NCBI GenBank assembly: GCA_041665525.1
Contig: JBAYIS010000005.1
Coordinates: forward strand, 93,219-157,218
Source: UBA8401 sp041665525
GTDB taxonomy: Bacteria; Bacteroidota; Ignavibacteria; UBA10030; UBA8401
Direction: 5' to 3'
DNA: 64,000 bases
In this document: positions 16,907 through 25,422 of the stretch, in pieces
Position numbering within the stretch: the stretch's first letter is position 1
Layout: every line of letters begins with the position of its first letter
The notes under the pieces: model-generated
Databases searched by the model: none
What the model was told of the DNA's origin: nothing
The model's input: the letters and a program-made list of their open reading frames with translations, nothing else
Program-made: the position numbers and the translations under genes

Positions 16907-18691
16907 TTATGTATCAACAGTACAGGAAAATTTTTCTTTCCAATGGAGCTTCATATATGCGTAAGGAACAAAGCCCCAAAATTTTAATAAAAGCACATTG
17001 AGAGTTATTAAAAAGATGTTGTCAGTCTTTAAAGTATTGGGAACATATCCATCCCGGTTAAGATAAAAAAAACGAAAGAACGACATAGATGCAGTTGTTT
17101 TGTAGGAATTTTTTTTAAAACGTACCGTAGTTCTATTTTTTGTAATAATCCATTTATGTGATGCTGTAGGCATTAACCACTCTGTTAGCGGTCCGGGTGT
17201 TTCAATGTAGCCTTGTTTAGCAACGCGTTGCAATTCTTTGCAAAACTGTACCGGGTCGTCAACGTGTTCAGCAATGTGAGATGCAATTACGAAGTCAAAT
17301 GCTTTATCAGGGAACGGCATACATAATCCATCGCCTACTACCATATATTTGTCTTTAGGTGCCGGAACGTTTTGATTTGTTCTGTGTATTGTTGGCTCTA
17401 AATAGCGTTCTAGCAAAACATTTGCTCTGTGATTTGGCTGATGTCCGCTGCCTACATCAAGTAATTTCCAATTCGGTAAAATTGAAACAGGGAAGGATGT
17501 ATTTCCAGCACTCCATTTCGTGATTGATTGTTGATACATCGTGTATGTCTGTTCTGCAACACTAAATTCGCTAAATCTATTCTTCCCATATTCCGCAAGC
17601 TTTGATGGAGAGTATGTTTGGGAATGATCCAGCATAAAAACAATTGCCTTTTCAAGTTCTTCATTATTGCGGCGTTCAATTAGTATGCCTGTTTTAGAGG
17701 TGACAAAATCTTCTGGTCCGCCGCAGCGGGTTGCAATAACCGGAGTGCCGTAACATATGGATTCGGCAGTTACGACCGAGAATCCTTCTTCATCGCTATT
17801 TAATACATGAACGTGAGCTGATTGCAGGAGGCGCTGCTTTTCCTTTTCATCAATAACACCGTGAAAAAATATACACGTATTCAACGTATGGAGTTCGTTG
17901 GCAAGTTGTTCAAGTTTTTTTCTATTACTGCCTTCACCAACAATGTGAAGTTCAAAATCCTGTCTTGCAGTATAAATTTTTGAACAAACGCGGATGATAT
18001 CGTAAACATTTTTACGATCGATTAAATTTGAAATGTGAGCAATGATTTTTATGCCGGTCGATTTCTTGGGAAGAGATACGATTTCTTCATTGATTTCAAC
18101 CACATTGGGAATAACAGAAAAATTTCCCTTGAATCCGGTTTTTTGTAAATATTGCAGCGATTGCTGCGAATCGACATTGAGTGCAGAACTGTTGCGAATA
18201 ACAAGGGATTTGAAATACTTTAGGGAGATGTGTGTTTTTTGTTTTAATCCTCTCAGGAAATCGATGTCTGGCGTTGAATGTTCAGTAATCACATATTGAA
18301 AACCACGGAGCCATTTCATTATGAATGCAAAGTAACCAGCACGGTCAACTACATTAACATGGAGCAGATCCGGTAATCCCCAATTTGTTTTTACCGTTTT
18401 CCAACCGAGAAAATATGATTTGAAGTAACGAAAATTATAGACTAATCCTTTTAGCAAAGGATGAGATGCAGGTTTGAAATACACTATGGCAGTAGGTATG
18501 TTCTCCTCAATTGAAAAAGAAATGTGATATGGAGTCTCTAAAAAAGGATCATCGGTAACGTGAATTACGGCAATGTCGCAAAGCTGAGCCATTGCTTTTG
18601 CCTTTCTCTTTACAAAAATACCAAGGAGCGGATGTACTTTATTAGGGTACCAACTAGCCAGGAAAAGAACTTTATACCGTAGTTTTTTCAT
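16907..18691 (-). CDS. Glycosyltransferase (GT4) fused to a SAM-dependent methyltransferase
   Basis: 594 aa. Residues 1-390 are a GT-B glycosyltransferase of family 4: N-terminal LFLASWYPNKVHPLLGIFVKR, then VIPNVVEI, HIVGEGSNRKKLEQL, FFHGVIDEKEK, and the nucleotide-sugar motif SDEEGFSVVTAESICYGTPV with the E-x7-E spacing. Residues 405-594 are a class I methyltransferase: LLDVGSGHQP (motif I, 410-419), GDGLCMPFPDKAFDFVIASH and EHVDDPVQFCKEL, ending in a hydrophobic tail. A two-enzyme fusion could add and then methylate a sugar, or cap a growing chain; this is inference. It heads the glycan cluster in the opposite direction to the flippase, with a 125-base shared leader. Confidence 0.85.
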   Translation of the reverse strand: MKKLRYKVLFLASWYPNKVHPLLGIFVKRKAKAMAQLCDIAVIHVTDDPFLETPYHISFSIEENIPTAIVYFKPASHPLLKGLVYNFRYFKSYFLGWKTVKTNWGLPDLLHVNVVDRAGYFAFIMKWLRGFQYVITEHSTPDIDFLRGLKQKTHISLKYFKSLVIRNSSALNVDSQQSLQYLQKTGFKGNFSVIPNVVEINEEIVSLPKKSTGIKIIAHISNLIDRKNVYDIIRVCSKIYTARQDFELHIVGEGSNRKKLEQLANELHTLNTCIFFHGVIDEKEKQRLLQSAHVHVLNSDEEGFSVVTAESICYGTPVIATRCGGPEDFVTSKTGILIERRNNEELEKAIVFMLDHSQTYSPSKLAEYGKNRFSEFSVAEQTYTMYQQSITKWSAGNTSFPVSILPNWKLLDVGSGHQPNHRANVLLERYLEPTIHRTNQNVPAPKDKYMVVGDGLCMPFPDKAFDFVIASHIAEHVDDPVQFCKELQRVAKQGYIETPGPLTEWLMPTASHKWIITKNRTTVRFKKNSYKTTASMSFFRFFYLNRDGYVPNTLKTDNIFLITLNVLLLKFWGFVPYAYMKLHWKEKFSCTVDT

Positions 18692-18816
18692 GAAAGCCCG
18701 GAACGAATTATTTTAAGTTGAGAAAATTCTCTATATTACCACGTCTAAAAATAAAATAGTAATTATCGGTTTCAAAAAGAAATTGATTTATGGCATAGAA
18801 GGAAATATTTTAATAC

Positions 18817-20316
18817 ATGGGAATAATTGTCCGCCAAAGTCTTAAGACAGTAGTCGCAACGTATTTCGGCATTTCTTTTGGTGTATTAAATACTTTATTA
18901 CTGTATCCTCTTGTTCTCACAGAAGAGCAAGTGGGATTGACCCGTACAATGATCAATGCGGGATTATTGCTGGCTACCTTTGCTTCCTTTGGCGCCGCAA
19001 ATATGCCGATGTTATTCTTTCCCTTTTTCAAGGATCAATCAAAACAGCATCATGGCATATTATTTTTTCTGCTCACAGTCGGAACAATCGGTATCGCAGT
19101 TTTTTGTTTGGCATTTTTTGGATTAAAATCCGTTTTAGTATCTACCTACATTGAAAAAGCACCGTTGTTTCTTGAATATGTCTATTATTTGATTCCGCTT
19201 ACGGCGGTGCTTGTGTATTGGAATATTTTCGAAAGTTACAGTATAGTTAATCAATTACCTGTAGTACCGGCTTTAGTAAGAGAGGTTGGCGTAAGAGGAC
19301 TTTTAGCAGTGGGATTGATTTTGCTATATACCCAATATTTTTCTTTTGATTGGTATGTTCGATCGATTGTTTTGACATATGTATTTGCTCTTGTTGCCAC
19401 CCTTTTGTATCTGAAGTCGAAAAACATTCTATTCTTAAAACCAAGCCGTTCATTTTTTGCACATCATCGTATCAATGATATGATGGTGTATGGCGGCTTT
19501 GTGCTTATGGGAAATGCCAGCGGTGCTATTATTGCAAATATCGACGGCTTGATGGTGAGTGCCTATTCGGGATTAAAAAGTACGGGAGTCTACACAATTG
19601 CATTTTTTATTGCACAAGTGGTAGAAATCCCGAAGCGATCACTGTCTCAGGTTTTGGTCCCATTAGTATCGGAAGCAAATAAAAATAACGATATTCCCAA
19701 GTTGCGTGAATTATACAAAAAATCATCGATCAATCAACTTATTATGGGCGGAAGTATTTTTCTTTGTGTTTGGTGCAATATTGAAAATATTTTTCAATTA
19801 ATTCCGAATGGGCATCTCTACGTTGCAGGGAAATGGGTGGTGTTTTACATAGGTCTTGCAAAGCTATTTGATATGGCGACAGGAATTAATTCTGAAATCA
19901 TTGGAACATCAAAATATTATAAGTTCGATCTGGTGTTTTATATTTTCCTTAGTATTGTGGGAATTGTTGCAAACGTAATACTAATTCCTCTCTTGGGAAT
20001 AACTGGCGCCGCAATTGCGTCTGCGATTTCCGTGTTTCTATTTAATACTGCTCGATTTATTTTTATTGCTAAACTATTCACTATGCAACCGTTTTCATTC
20101 TCCACTGTTGTTGTAATAATGTTAGGTGTTGCTGTAATTGTGGGAAATGTATTTATGCCCGAGATTGGATATCCCTTGATTAATATTTTTGTGCGGAGTA
20201 TTCTAATACTCTCAGTTTTTCTCGGTGGCGCAGTCTTTTTTAATACATCTGATGAAATTAATGACATTATGAGTAAGGTGCGCATTCGGATAAAAATGGT
20301 ATTAGGAAGTCGATGA
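18817..20316 (+). CDS. Polysaccharide/lipid-linked oligosaccharide flippase (Wzx-like, MOP superfamily)
   Basis: 499 aa with about 12-14 membrane helices along its whole length, starting IIVRQSLKTVVATYFGISFG, a usual opening for Wzx/RfbX flippases. It would move undecaprenyl-linked glycan units across the inner membrane for O-antigen or exopolysaccharide assembly. A central charged stretch (EIPKRSLSQVLVPLVSEAN) is typical of this family. The next gene starts inside its stop (ATGA overlap), so it heads an operon of transferases. No Wzy polymerase is recognised in the window. Confidence 0.85.
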   Translation: MGIIVRQSLKTVVATYFGISFGVLNTLLLYPLVLTEEQVGLTRTMINAGLLLATFASFGAANMPMLFFPFFKDQSKQHHGILFFLLTVGTIGIAVFCLAFFGLKSVLVSTYIEKAPLFLEYVYYLIPLTAVLVYWNIFESYSIVNQLPVVPALVREVGVRGLLAVGLILLYTQYFSFDWYVRSIVLTYVFALVATLLYLKSKNILFLKPSRSFFAHHRINDMMVYGGFVLMGNASGAIIANIDGLMVSAYSGLKSTGVYTIAFFIAQVVEIPKRSLSQVLVPLVSEANKNNDIPKLRELYKKSSINQLIMGGSIFLCVWCNIENIFQLIPNGHLYVAGKWVVFYIGLAKLFDMATGINSEIIGTSKYYKFDLVFYIFLSIVGIVANVILIPLLGITGAAIASAISVFLFNTARFIFIAKLFTMQPFSFSTVVVIMLGVAVIVGNVFMPEIGYPLINIFVRSILILSVFLGGAVFFNTSDEINDIMSKVRIRIKMVLGSR

Positions 20317-21551
20317 GCTACCGAATTGTAAAAATCACAACATACTATCGTGATTTTCTAAAAGGATATTACGGTGCCCATCCGCATCTTCCCGGTTTGT
20401 CGTATGCCGACCAGTATTCACATCTCATGGCGCAAGCCTTTGGTTGGTCTGATTATTATGCAAAAAATCTCCAGTCACTTGGAATTGATGCACATGAAAT
20501 TGTAGCAAATGCTGAACCGTTGCAAAATTCTTGGGCGCGTGAACACGGATTAAATGTTCACGGTAAGGATATTGTTCTTGAACAGATTAAATCATTAAAA
20601 CCCGATGTGGTTTTTTTTCAAGATAGTCTGATATTTAACAGTGAGTGGATTGCCCACCTCAAAAAAGAAGTTCCTTCTATAAAACTTGCGATAGGGTGGT
20701 GCTGTACAATATTCTCGCAGGAACATTTAAAAGAGTTTCACGCGTTTGATTGGATGTTTGTTTGCTCTGATAATTATGTGAAGGAATTTACGAAACATGG
20801 ATTAAAGACATATCTGTTGAGACACGCATTTGAAGAATCTTTGCTGAAACGAATACCAATAGCTAATACTTTCCCTCAATCAGATTGTATATTTTTGGGT
20901 TCTTTTATTCCTGGAGCCGGATTTCATGATGATCGGCAAGTGCTTGTTGAAAAAATTTTGAAGGCGGGCATTCATATGGATTTGTATGCCAATATCACCA
21001 GCCTGACGACAAAAGATTTATTTTTACGTAGAAGTGCTTACATAGTAACACAAGGTTTAAAGAAACTAGGATTAGGAACTGCGGCTAAAAAGCTACCGTA
21101 TATTCAAAAGGCGTATGTTTTAACGGAATTGCCGAGAAATTTCGGCGATGTTACGATGCTTGAAAAAAATTCAAAGCCGCCAATTTATGGTTTGGATATG
21201 TTTAAAGCATTGTCACGTGCTAACATTGGATTGAATATCCATGGTGAAATCGCTGGTGAGTATGCCGCGAATGTCCGTTTGTTTGAAGTCACTGGCGTGG
21301 GAAGCTGCTTGGTTACCGATTGGAAAAAGAATTTGCAAGAAATATTTGATGTTGATTCGGAAATTGTTACATATAAATCTCAGGAAGAGTGTATCGAAAA
21401 ATTACGATGGCTCATTGATCATCCGAAGGAATGCAAAGAAATAGCCGTGAGAGGGCAGCGGCGAGTATTAAAGGATCATACGTATAAACATCGTGCCGCA
21501 TTACTTCATGAGATCGTTCAAAATCAACTGAAGGATTCTAATGGTAAATAA
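20313..21551 (+). CDS. CgeB-like glycosyltransferase
   Basis: 412 aa, overlapping the flippase by 4 bases. The C-terminal part (GLDMFKALSRANIGLNIHGE, NVRLFEVTGVGSCLVTDWKKN, LRWLIDHPKECKEIAVRG, HTYKHRAALL) is the glycosyltransferase family 1/CgeB-type domain (named after a Bacillus spore-maturation protein) in which the usual GT-B nucleotide-sugar site is modified. The N-terminus (ITTYYRDFLKGYYGAHPHLP) is the acceptor half. Substrate unknown. Its place in the operon points to building the same glycan as the flippase transports. Confidence 0.8.
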   Translation: MSYRIVKITTYYRDFLKGYYGAHPHLPGLSYADQYSHLMAQAFGWSDYYAKNLQSLGIDAHEIVANAEPLQNSWAREHGLNVHGKDIVLEQIKSLKPDVVFFQDSLIFNSEWIAHLKKEVPSIKLAIGWCCTIFSQEHLKEFHAFDWMFVCSDNYVKEFTKHGLKTYLLRHAFEESLLKRIPIANTFPQSDCIFLGSFIPGAGFHDDRQVLVEKILKAGIHMDLYANITSLTTKDLFLRRSAYIVTQGLKKLGLGTAAKKLPYIQKAYVLTELPRNFGDVTMLEKNSKPPIYGLDMFKALSRANIGLNIHGEIAGEYAANVRLFEVTGVGSCLVTDWKKNLQEIFDVDSEIVTYKSQEECIEKLRWLIDHPKECKEIAVRGQRRVLKDHTYKHRAALLHEIVQNQLKDSNGK

Positions 21552-22215
21552 ATTTGACACTCCTGAAGAAAATGATAATAGAGCATATTCGTATGAAGGT
21601 CATGAGAATGAAGTTCGAAAAGAATATAACCGTATTGTTGACCTTGTCAAACCAAATTCTAAAATAGTAGACCTTGGCTGTGGGAATGGAGTATTACTTG
21701 AGCGTTTGATTCTCCAGAAGCACGTTCATGCGTTCGGAATGGAAATTTCGGAAAATGCAGTCTCAATTTGCCGACAAAAAAATCTCAGTGTTTTGCAGGG
21801 GAGAATTGATGAGGTATTGCCATTTAATGACACTGAATTTGACTACGCAATTTGTAACGTTACAATTCAGATGGTGATGTATCCCGAAAGATTATTGCGC
21901 GAGATGAAACGTGTAGCAAAACGTCAAATCATTTCATTCCCTAATTTTGCATTTTGGAAAAACAGAATTGATTTACTATTGCAAGGAAGAATGCCGCATC
22001 ATGTACTCTTTGGATATCCATGGTACGCAACAGGTCATATTCATCAACTCTCAATACATGATTTTAAGAACTTGGTGAATACGGTTGGTGGATTGAAGAT
22101 CGTTGAACAGCAATATGCTGATGATCTGTCGCCGTTGAAAAATATGATTGCCGATTCTTTCCCAAATCTCTTTCACCTAATCCCAATTTATTTGATAGAG
22201 AAAGAATCGACATAA
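21541..22215 (+). CDS. MetW-like SAM-dependent methyltransferase
   Basis: 224 aa. Motif I is IVDLGCGNGVLLERL, followed by the acidic loop FGMEISENAV and the segment LPFNDTEFDYAICNVTIQMV; PNFAFWKNRIDLLLQGRMP and the GHIHQLSIHDF stretch are specific to the MetW family. MetW pairs with MetX in methionine synthesis in some bacteria, but here there is no metX and the neighbours are glycan genes, so a role in methylating the glycan is more likely. Starts 11 bases inside the previous gene. The A+T-rich composition of this stretch ends about here. Confidence 0.8.
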   Translation: MVNKFDTPEENDNRAYSYEGHENEVRKEYNRIVDLVKPNSKIVDLGCGNGVLLERLILQKHVHAFGMEISENAVSICRQKNLSVLQGRIDEVLPFNDTEFDYAICNVTIQMVMYPERLLREMKRVAKRQIISFPNFAFWKNRIDLLLQGRMPHHVLFGYPWYATGHIHQLSIHDFKNLVNTVGGLKIVEQQYADDLSPLKNMIADSFPNLFHLIPIYLIEKEST

Positions 22216-22220
22216 TTAAT

Positions 22221-22961
22221 GTGCACAGAATGTCTATGAGTTTGATAACACGCATCATCAAAAAAGAACAATTCAATCCCGGTGTCATCGGCATCTTCAC
22301 CAATCCATTCTATTTTTCGCGCCGGGGATTGTTTCACGCAATGACCGATCTGGGAAAAGAACTTTCGGGGAACCTACTCGATATCGGTTGCGGCACAAAA
22401 CCCTACGAACCGTATCTATCAGTCAGGAAATACATAGGTGTTGAGATTGATACGGAACGGAGCAGAACGACGTCCAAAGCGGATCTGTTTTACGATGGAA
22501 ACAAATTGCCTTTTGCCGCACATGAATTTGATTCAGTATTGGCAAATGAAGTGTTCGAGCATGTCTTCAATCCATCGGGATTCCTGACCGAAATTAATAG
22601 AGTATTGAAAATCGACGGAAAGTTTCTCCTCACTGTACCATTTGTGTGGGACGAACATGAGCAGCCGCACGATTATGCCCGCTATACTTCGTTTGGATTA
22701 CGGCATATTCTTGAATTGCACGGATTTGAAGTAGTTCGGCACAAAAAAAGTGTCACAAATGCCGCAGTAATCTTTCAACTGATCGCTGAGTTTATCTATA
22801 AAAAAACGTATGTCAATAATGTGTTCCTGCGACAAATGCTGAATGTTTTGTTGATCTCCCCCGTAACGATCATTGGAATCATCATTTCGGCAGTGTTGCC
22901 CACCAACGAAGATCTCTACCTGGATAATATCATGCTCGCGAAAAAGGTGAAGGATGTATAA
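22221..22961 (+). CDS. SAM-dependent methyltransferase (type 11)
   Basis: 246 aa. LLDIGCGTKPYEPYL is motif I, YIGVEID the acidic second strand, and LPFAAHEFDSVLANEVFEHV the typical type 11 segment, followed by LTVPFVWDEHEQPHDYARYT. The C-terminus has a hydrophobic stretch (VLLISPVTIIGIIISAV) that may hold it at the membrane. The start is GTG 22221, with ATG codons at 22230 and 22236 as alternatives. Codon use is more G+C-rich than in the genes before it, so it may belong to an older part of the cluster. Confidence 0.8.
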   Translation: MHRMSMSLITRIIKKEQFNPGVIGIFTNPFYFSRRGLFHAMTDLGKELSGNLLDIGCGTKPYEPYLSVRKYIGVEIDTERSRTTSKADLFYDGNKLPFAAHEFDSVLANEVFEHVFNPSGFLTEINRVLKIDGKFLLTVPFVWDEHEQPHDYARYTSFGLRHILELHGFEVVRHKKSVTNAAVIFQLIAEFIYKKTYVNNVFLRQMLNVLLISPVTIIGIIISAVLPTNEDLYLDNIMLAKKVKDV

Positions 22962-23946
22962 TTTCTGCACTTTGTTCGATTCCAATTATCTCTCCCGAGG
23001 TATTACATTATACCGATCCCTGGAACGGGTGTGCGACAATTTCCACCTGTATATTTTCGCTTTTAATGAGAAAAGCCTGAATATTTTACGCCATCTGCAA
23101 TTGCCGCACGCCACCATCATCTCTTTACAGGAATTCGAGGATGCAGAACTTCTGCAGGTGAAACCGTCCCGTTCGCGGGCGGAATATTGCTGGACTTCGA
23201 CATCGTCGACGATTCTTTTTGTGCTCGAAAAATATCATGTAGACATGTGCACATATCTCGATGCGGATATGATGTTCTTTGAATCTCCCAAAACCCTGTT
23301 CGATGAAATGGGGAACAAATCTGTCTTGATTACGGAGCATCGGTATTCGCCGCGCTATAACAAAGAAGCACTCAGCGGAAAATATTGCGTGCAATTCGTC
23401 TCGTTCAGGAATGATGCGCGGGGATTGACAGTACTGAAATGGTGGCGCGACCGCTGTATTGAATGGTGCTTTGCACGGTTTGAAGATGGGAAGTTCGGAG
23501 ACCAAAAATATCTGGATGATTGGACGACTCGATTCGAGAATATCCATGAACTTCAACATCTTGGCGGTGGAATGGCGGCGTGGAATATCCAACAATATGA
23601 AGTCGACGAAAAAAATGGTAAATTAATCGGCATCGAATTACGCACAGGGCACAGATTTCCAGTGATCTTTTATCATTATCATTATCTCCGGTTTCTCGAT
23701 GGTGATCGGATTGAACTGGGACGGAGAGTGCTGTCGGACAATGTTATACAAAAACTATATGTTCCATATCTGAAAGCATTGGAAATGGCAAAACAAGAGA
23801 TCAATCGAATAGACCCATCGTTCGATCCTCATGGTACATCCAGCTCTCCATTTTCATGGAAAACACCGATCCTATTTTTGTATCGAAAGATTTTCGGCAT
23901 TTATCATATTTATTCGAAAAGCCGATTTATCTCATCCATTGACTGA
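22954..23946 (+). CDS. GT8-like glycosyltransferase
   Basis: 330 aa, overlapping the methyltransferase by 8 bases. It begins FCTLFDSNYLSRGITLYRSL, the acceptor-side opening of GT8/LgtA-like nucleotide-sugar transferases, and has the metal-binding D-x-D motif in TYLDADMMFFE, then a KFGDQKYLDDW segment and a His-rich loop (FYHYHYLRFLDG) that could close the active site. The predicted role is transfer of a sugar in the cytoplasm to the lipid-linked chain. Donor and acceptor cannot be told from the sequence. Confidence 0.78.
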   Translation: MYNFCTLFDSNYLSRGITLYRSLERVCDNFHLYIFAFNEKSLNILRHLQLPHATIISLQEFEDAELLQVKPSRSRAEYCWTSTSSTILFVLEKYHVDMCTYLDADMMFFESPKTLFDEMGNKSVLITEHRYSPRYNKEALSGKYCVQFVSFRNDARGLTVLKWWRDRCIEWCFARFEDGKFGDQKYLDDWTTRFENIHELQHLGGGMAAWNIQQYEVDEKNGKLIGIELRTGHRFPVIFYHYHYLRFLDGDRIELGRRVLSDNVIQKLYVPYLKALEMAKQEINRIDPSFDPHGTSSSPFSWKTPILFLYRKIFGIYHIYSKSRFISSID

Positions 23947-23977
23947 CTGACAAATAGATTGCAGACAAAAAATATTT

Positions 23978-24343
23978 ATGGCATATCTGCTTCAATTAAA
24001 AACTCATTCCGATAAACGCGGCAATCTTACGGTAATAGAAAAAGAGATACCGTTTACAGTGAAGCGGACCTTTTATATTTACGGGGTCGATGACTCAATC
24101 CGTGGCGGCCACCGGCATCATACAACATATCAAGCGTGTATCTGTGTGCATGGCAGCTGCACCGTCTCCAATAATGACGGTTCGGTGAAACAGGATTTCA
24201 TTCTCGATCATCCGAGCAAATGCTTGATCTTGGAACCGAAAGATTGGCACACAATGCATCATTTCACTCCCGAAACGGTTTTTCTGGTATTTGCTTCCGA
24301 ATTGTTTGATCCGAACGATTATATATACGAACCATACGCATGA
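23978..24343 (+). CDS. FdtA/QdtA-type sugar 3,4-ketoisomerase (WxcM-like cupin)
   Basis: 121-aa cupin of the FdtA family, which turns dTDP-4-keto-6-deoxyglucose into the 3-keto isomer. The catalytic histidine cluster is present in RGGHRHHTTYQ (residues 42-52), equivalent to the R-G-x-H-A-H motif of FdtA, and LILEPKDWHTMH lies on the second half of the cupin barrel. The next gene, an aminotransferase, overlaps it by 4 bases; this FdtA-FdtB order is the known route to dTDP-3-amino-3,6-dideoxyhexoses. RmlA and RmlB, needed to supply the substrate, are not in the window. Whether the product has galacto or gluco configuration cannot be judged. Confidence 0.88.
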   Translation: MAYLLQLKTHSDKRGNLTVIEKEIPFTVKRTFYIYGVDDSIRGGHRHHTTYQACICVHGSCTVSNNDGSVKQDFILDHPSKCLILEPKDWHTMHHFTPETVFLVFASELFDPNDYIYEPYA

Positions 24344-25422
24344 TCGATTACGAAAATCTCCGAAAAGCGAATGAAGCGTTTTTTGACGAATATAAAAATT
24401 CATTCTCAGGAATGTTGGACAGCGGCTGGTTCATTCTCGGCAATGCTGTGAAGAGCTTCGAACAAGAATTTGCAGCATGGAACCGTAACAAATATTGCGT
24501 CGGTGTTGCGAACGGTTTGGATGCACTTATTCTTTGCCTGCGGGCACTGAATCTTGAGCAGGGAAGTGAAGTGATTGTTCCTTCCAACACATACATCGCT
24601 ACGATTCTTTCCATTCTCCATTGCAACCTGGTCCCGGTCCTAGTCGAACCTGATATTGCTACGTATAATATCGATCCTCATAAAATTGAATCAGCGATTA
24701 CTAAAAAAACAAAAGCAATCATGGTTGTCCATTTGTACGGGAAATCGTGCACGATGGATGAAATAACAGCCATTGCTCAAAAACATCACTTGCCTATTAT
24801 CGAAGATTGCGCCCAATCGCACGGGGCAAAGTACAAAGGGAAAATGACGGGAACGTTCGGTCATGGAGCATTCAGTTTTTATCCCACAAAGAATCTCGGA
24901 TGCCTCGGGGACGGTGGAGCAGTGACTACTGATGATGAATCGTTCGCACAGAAAATCAGAATGTTCAGGAACTATGGCTCAGAAAAGAAATATTACAACG
25001 AAGTGGTTGGATACAATTCGCGACTGGATGAATTGCAGGCAGGATTCTTATCAATAAAATTATGTCATCTTGAAGAGATTACAGAACATAAGCGTGCTCT
25101 TGCCCAATTGTATCATGATGGATTGAAAAGTGATTATATTAAGCCGCAGGTCCATCAAGACTATTATGACGTTTTCCATATCTATAATGTCCGTCATCCG
25201 AAACGGGATATGTTGAAAGAATATTTACTAAAGAATGAGATTAAAACCGATATCCACTATCCGGTCGCTCCGCACAATCAAAAAGCAATGGTCGGCGTGC
25301 TGACAAAACAGTCTTTCCCGATTTCAGAAGAAATTCATGCAACAACGTTAAGTCTTCCAATCTCATATTGTCATACGAAGAGCGAAATTGAGCGGGTGAT
25401 AGAAGTGATGAACGGATTTTGA
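24340..25422 (+). CDS. DegT/DnrJ/EryC1/StrS aminotransferase (FdtB-like)
   Basis: 360 aa. A PLP-dependent sugar aminotransferase: WFILGNAVKSFEQEFA, VGVANGLDALILCLRAL, VIVPSNTYIATILSI, HLYGKSCTMDEI, IIEDCAQSHGA, and the Schiff-base Lys184 in FSFYPTKNLGCLGDGGA. Right after FdtA and overlapping it by 4 bases, it most likely aminates the 3-keto sugar to dTDP-3-amino-3,6-dideoxyhexose. Its stop codon abuts, base for base, that of the leftward gene (TGA-TCA at 25420-25425), leaving no gap. No N-acetyltransferase follows. Confidence 0.9.
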   Translation: MIDYENLRKANEAFFDEYKNSFSGMLDSGWFILGNAVKSFEQEFAAWNRNKYCVGVANGLDALILCLRALNLEQGSEVIVPSNTYIATILSILHCNLVPVLVEPDIATYNIDPHKIESAITKKTKAIMVVHLYGKSCTMDEITAIAQKHHLPIIEDCAQSHGAKYKGKMTGTFGHGAFSFYPTKNLGCLGDGGAVTTDDESFAQKIRMFRNYGSEKKYYNEVVGYNSRLDELQAGFLSIKLCHLEEITEHKRALAQLYHDGLKSDYIKPQVHQDYYDVFHIYNVRHPKRDMLKEYLLKNEIKTDIHYPVAPHNQKAMVGVLTKQSFPISEEIHATTLSLPISYCHTKSEIERVIEVMNGF

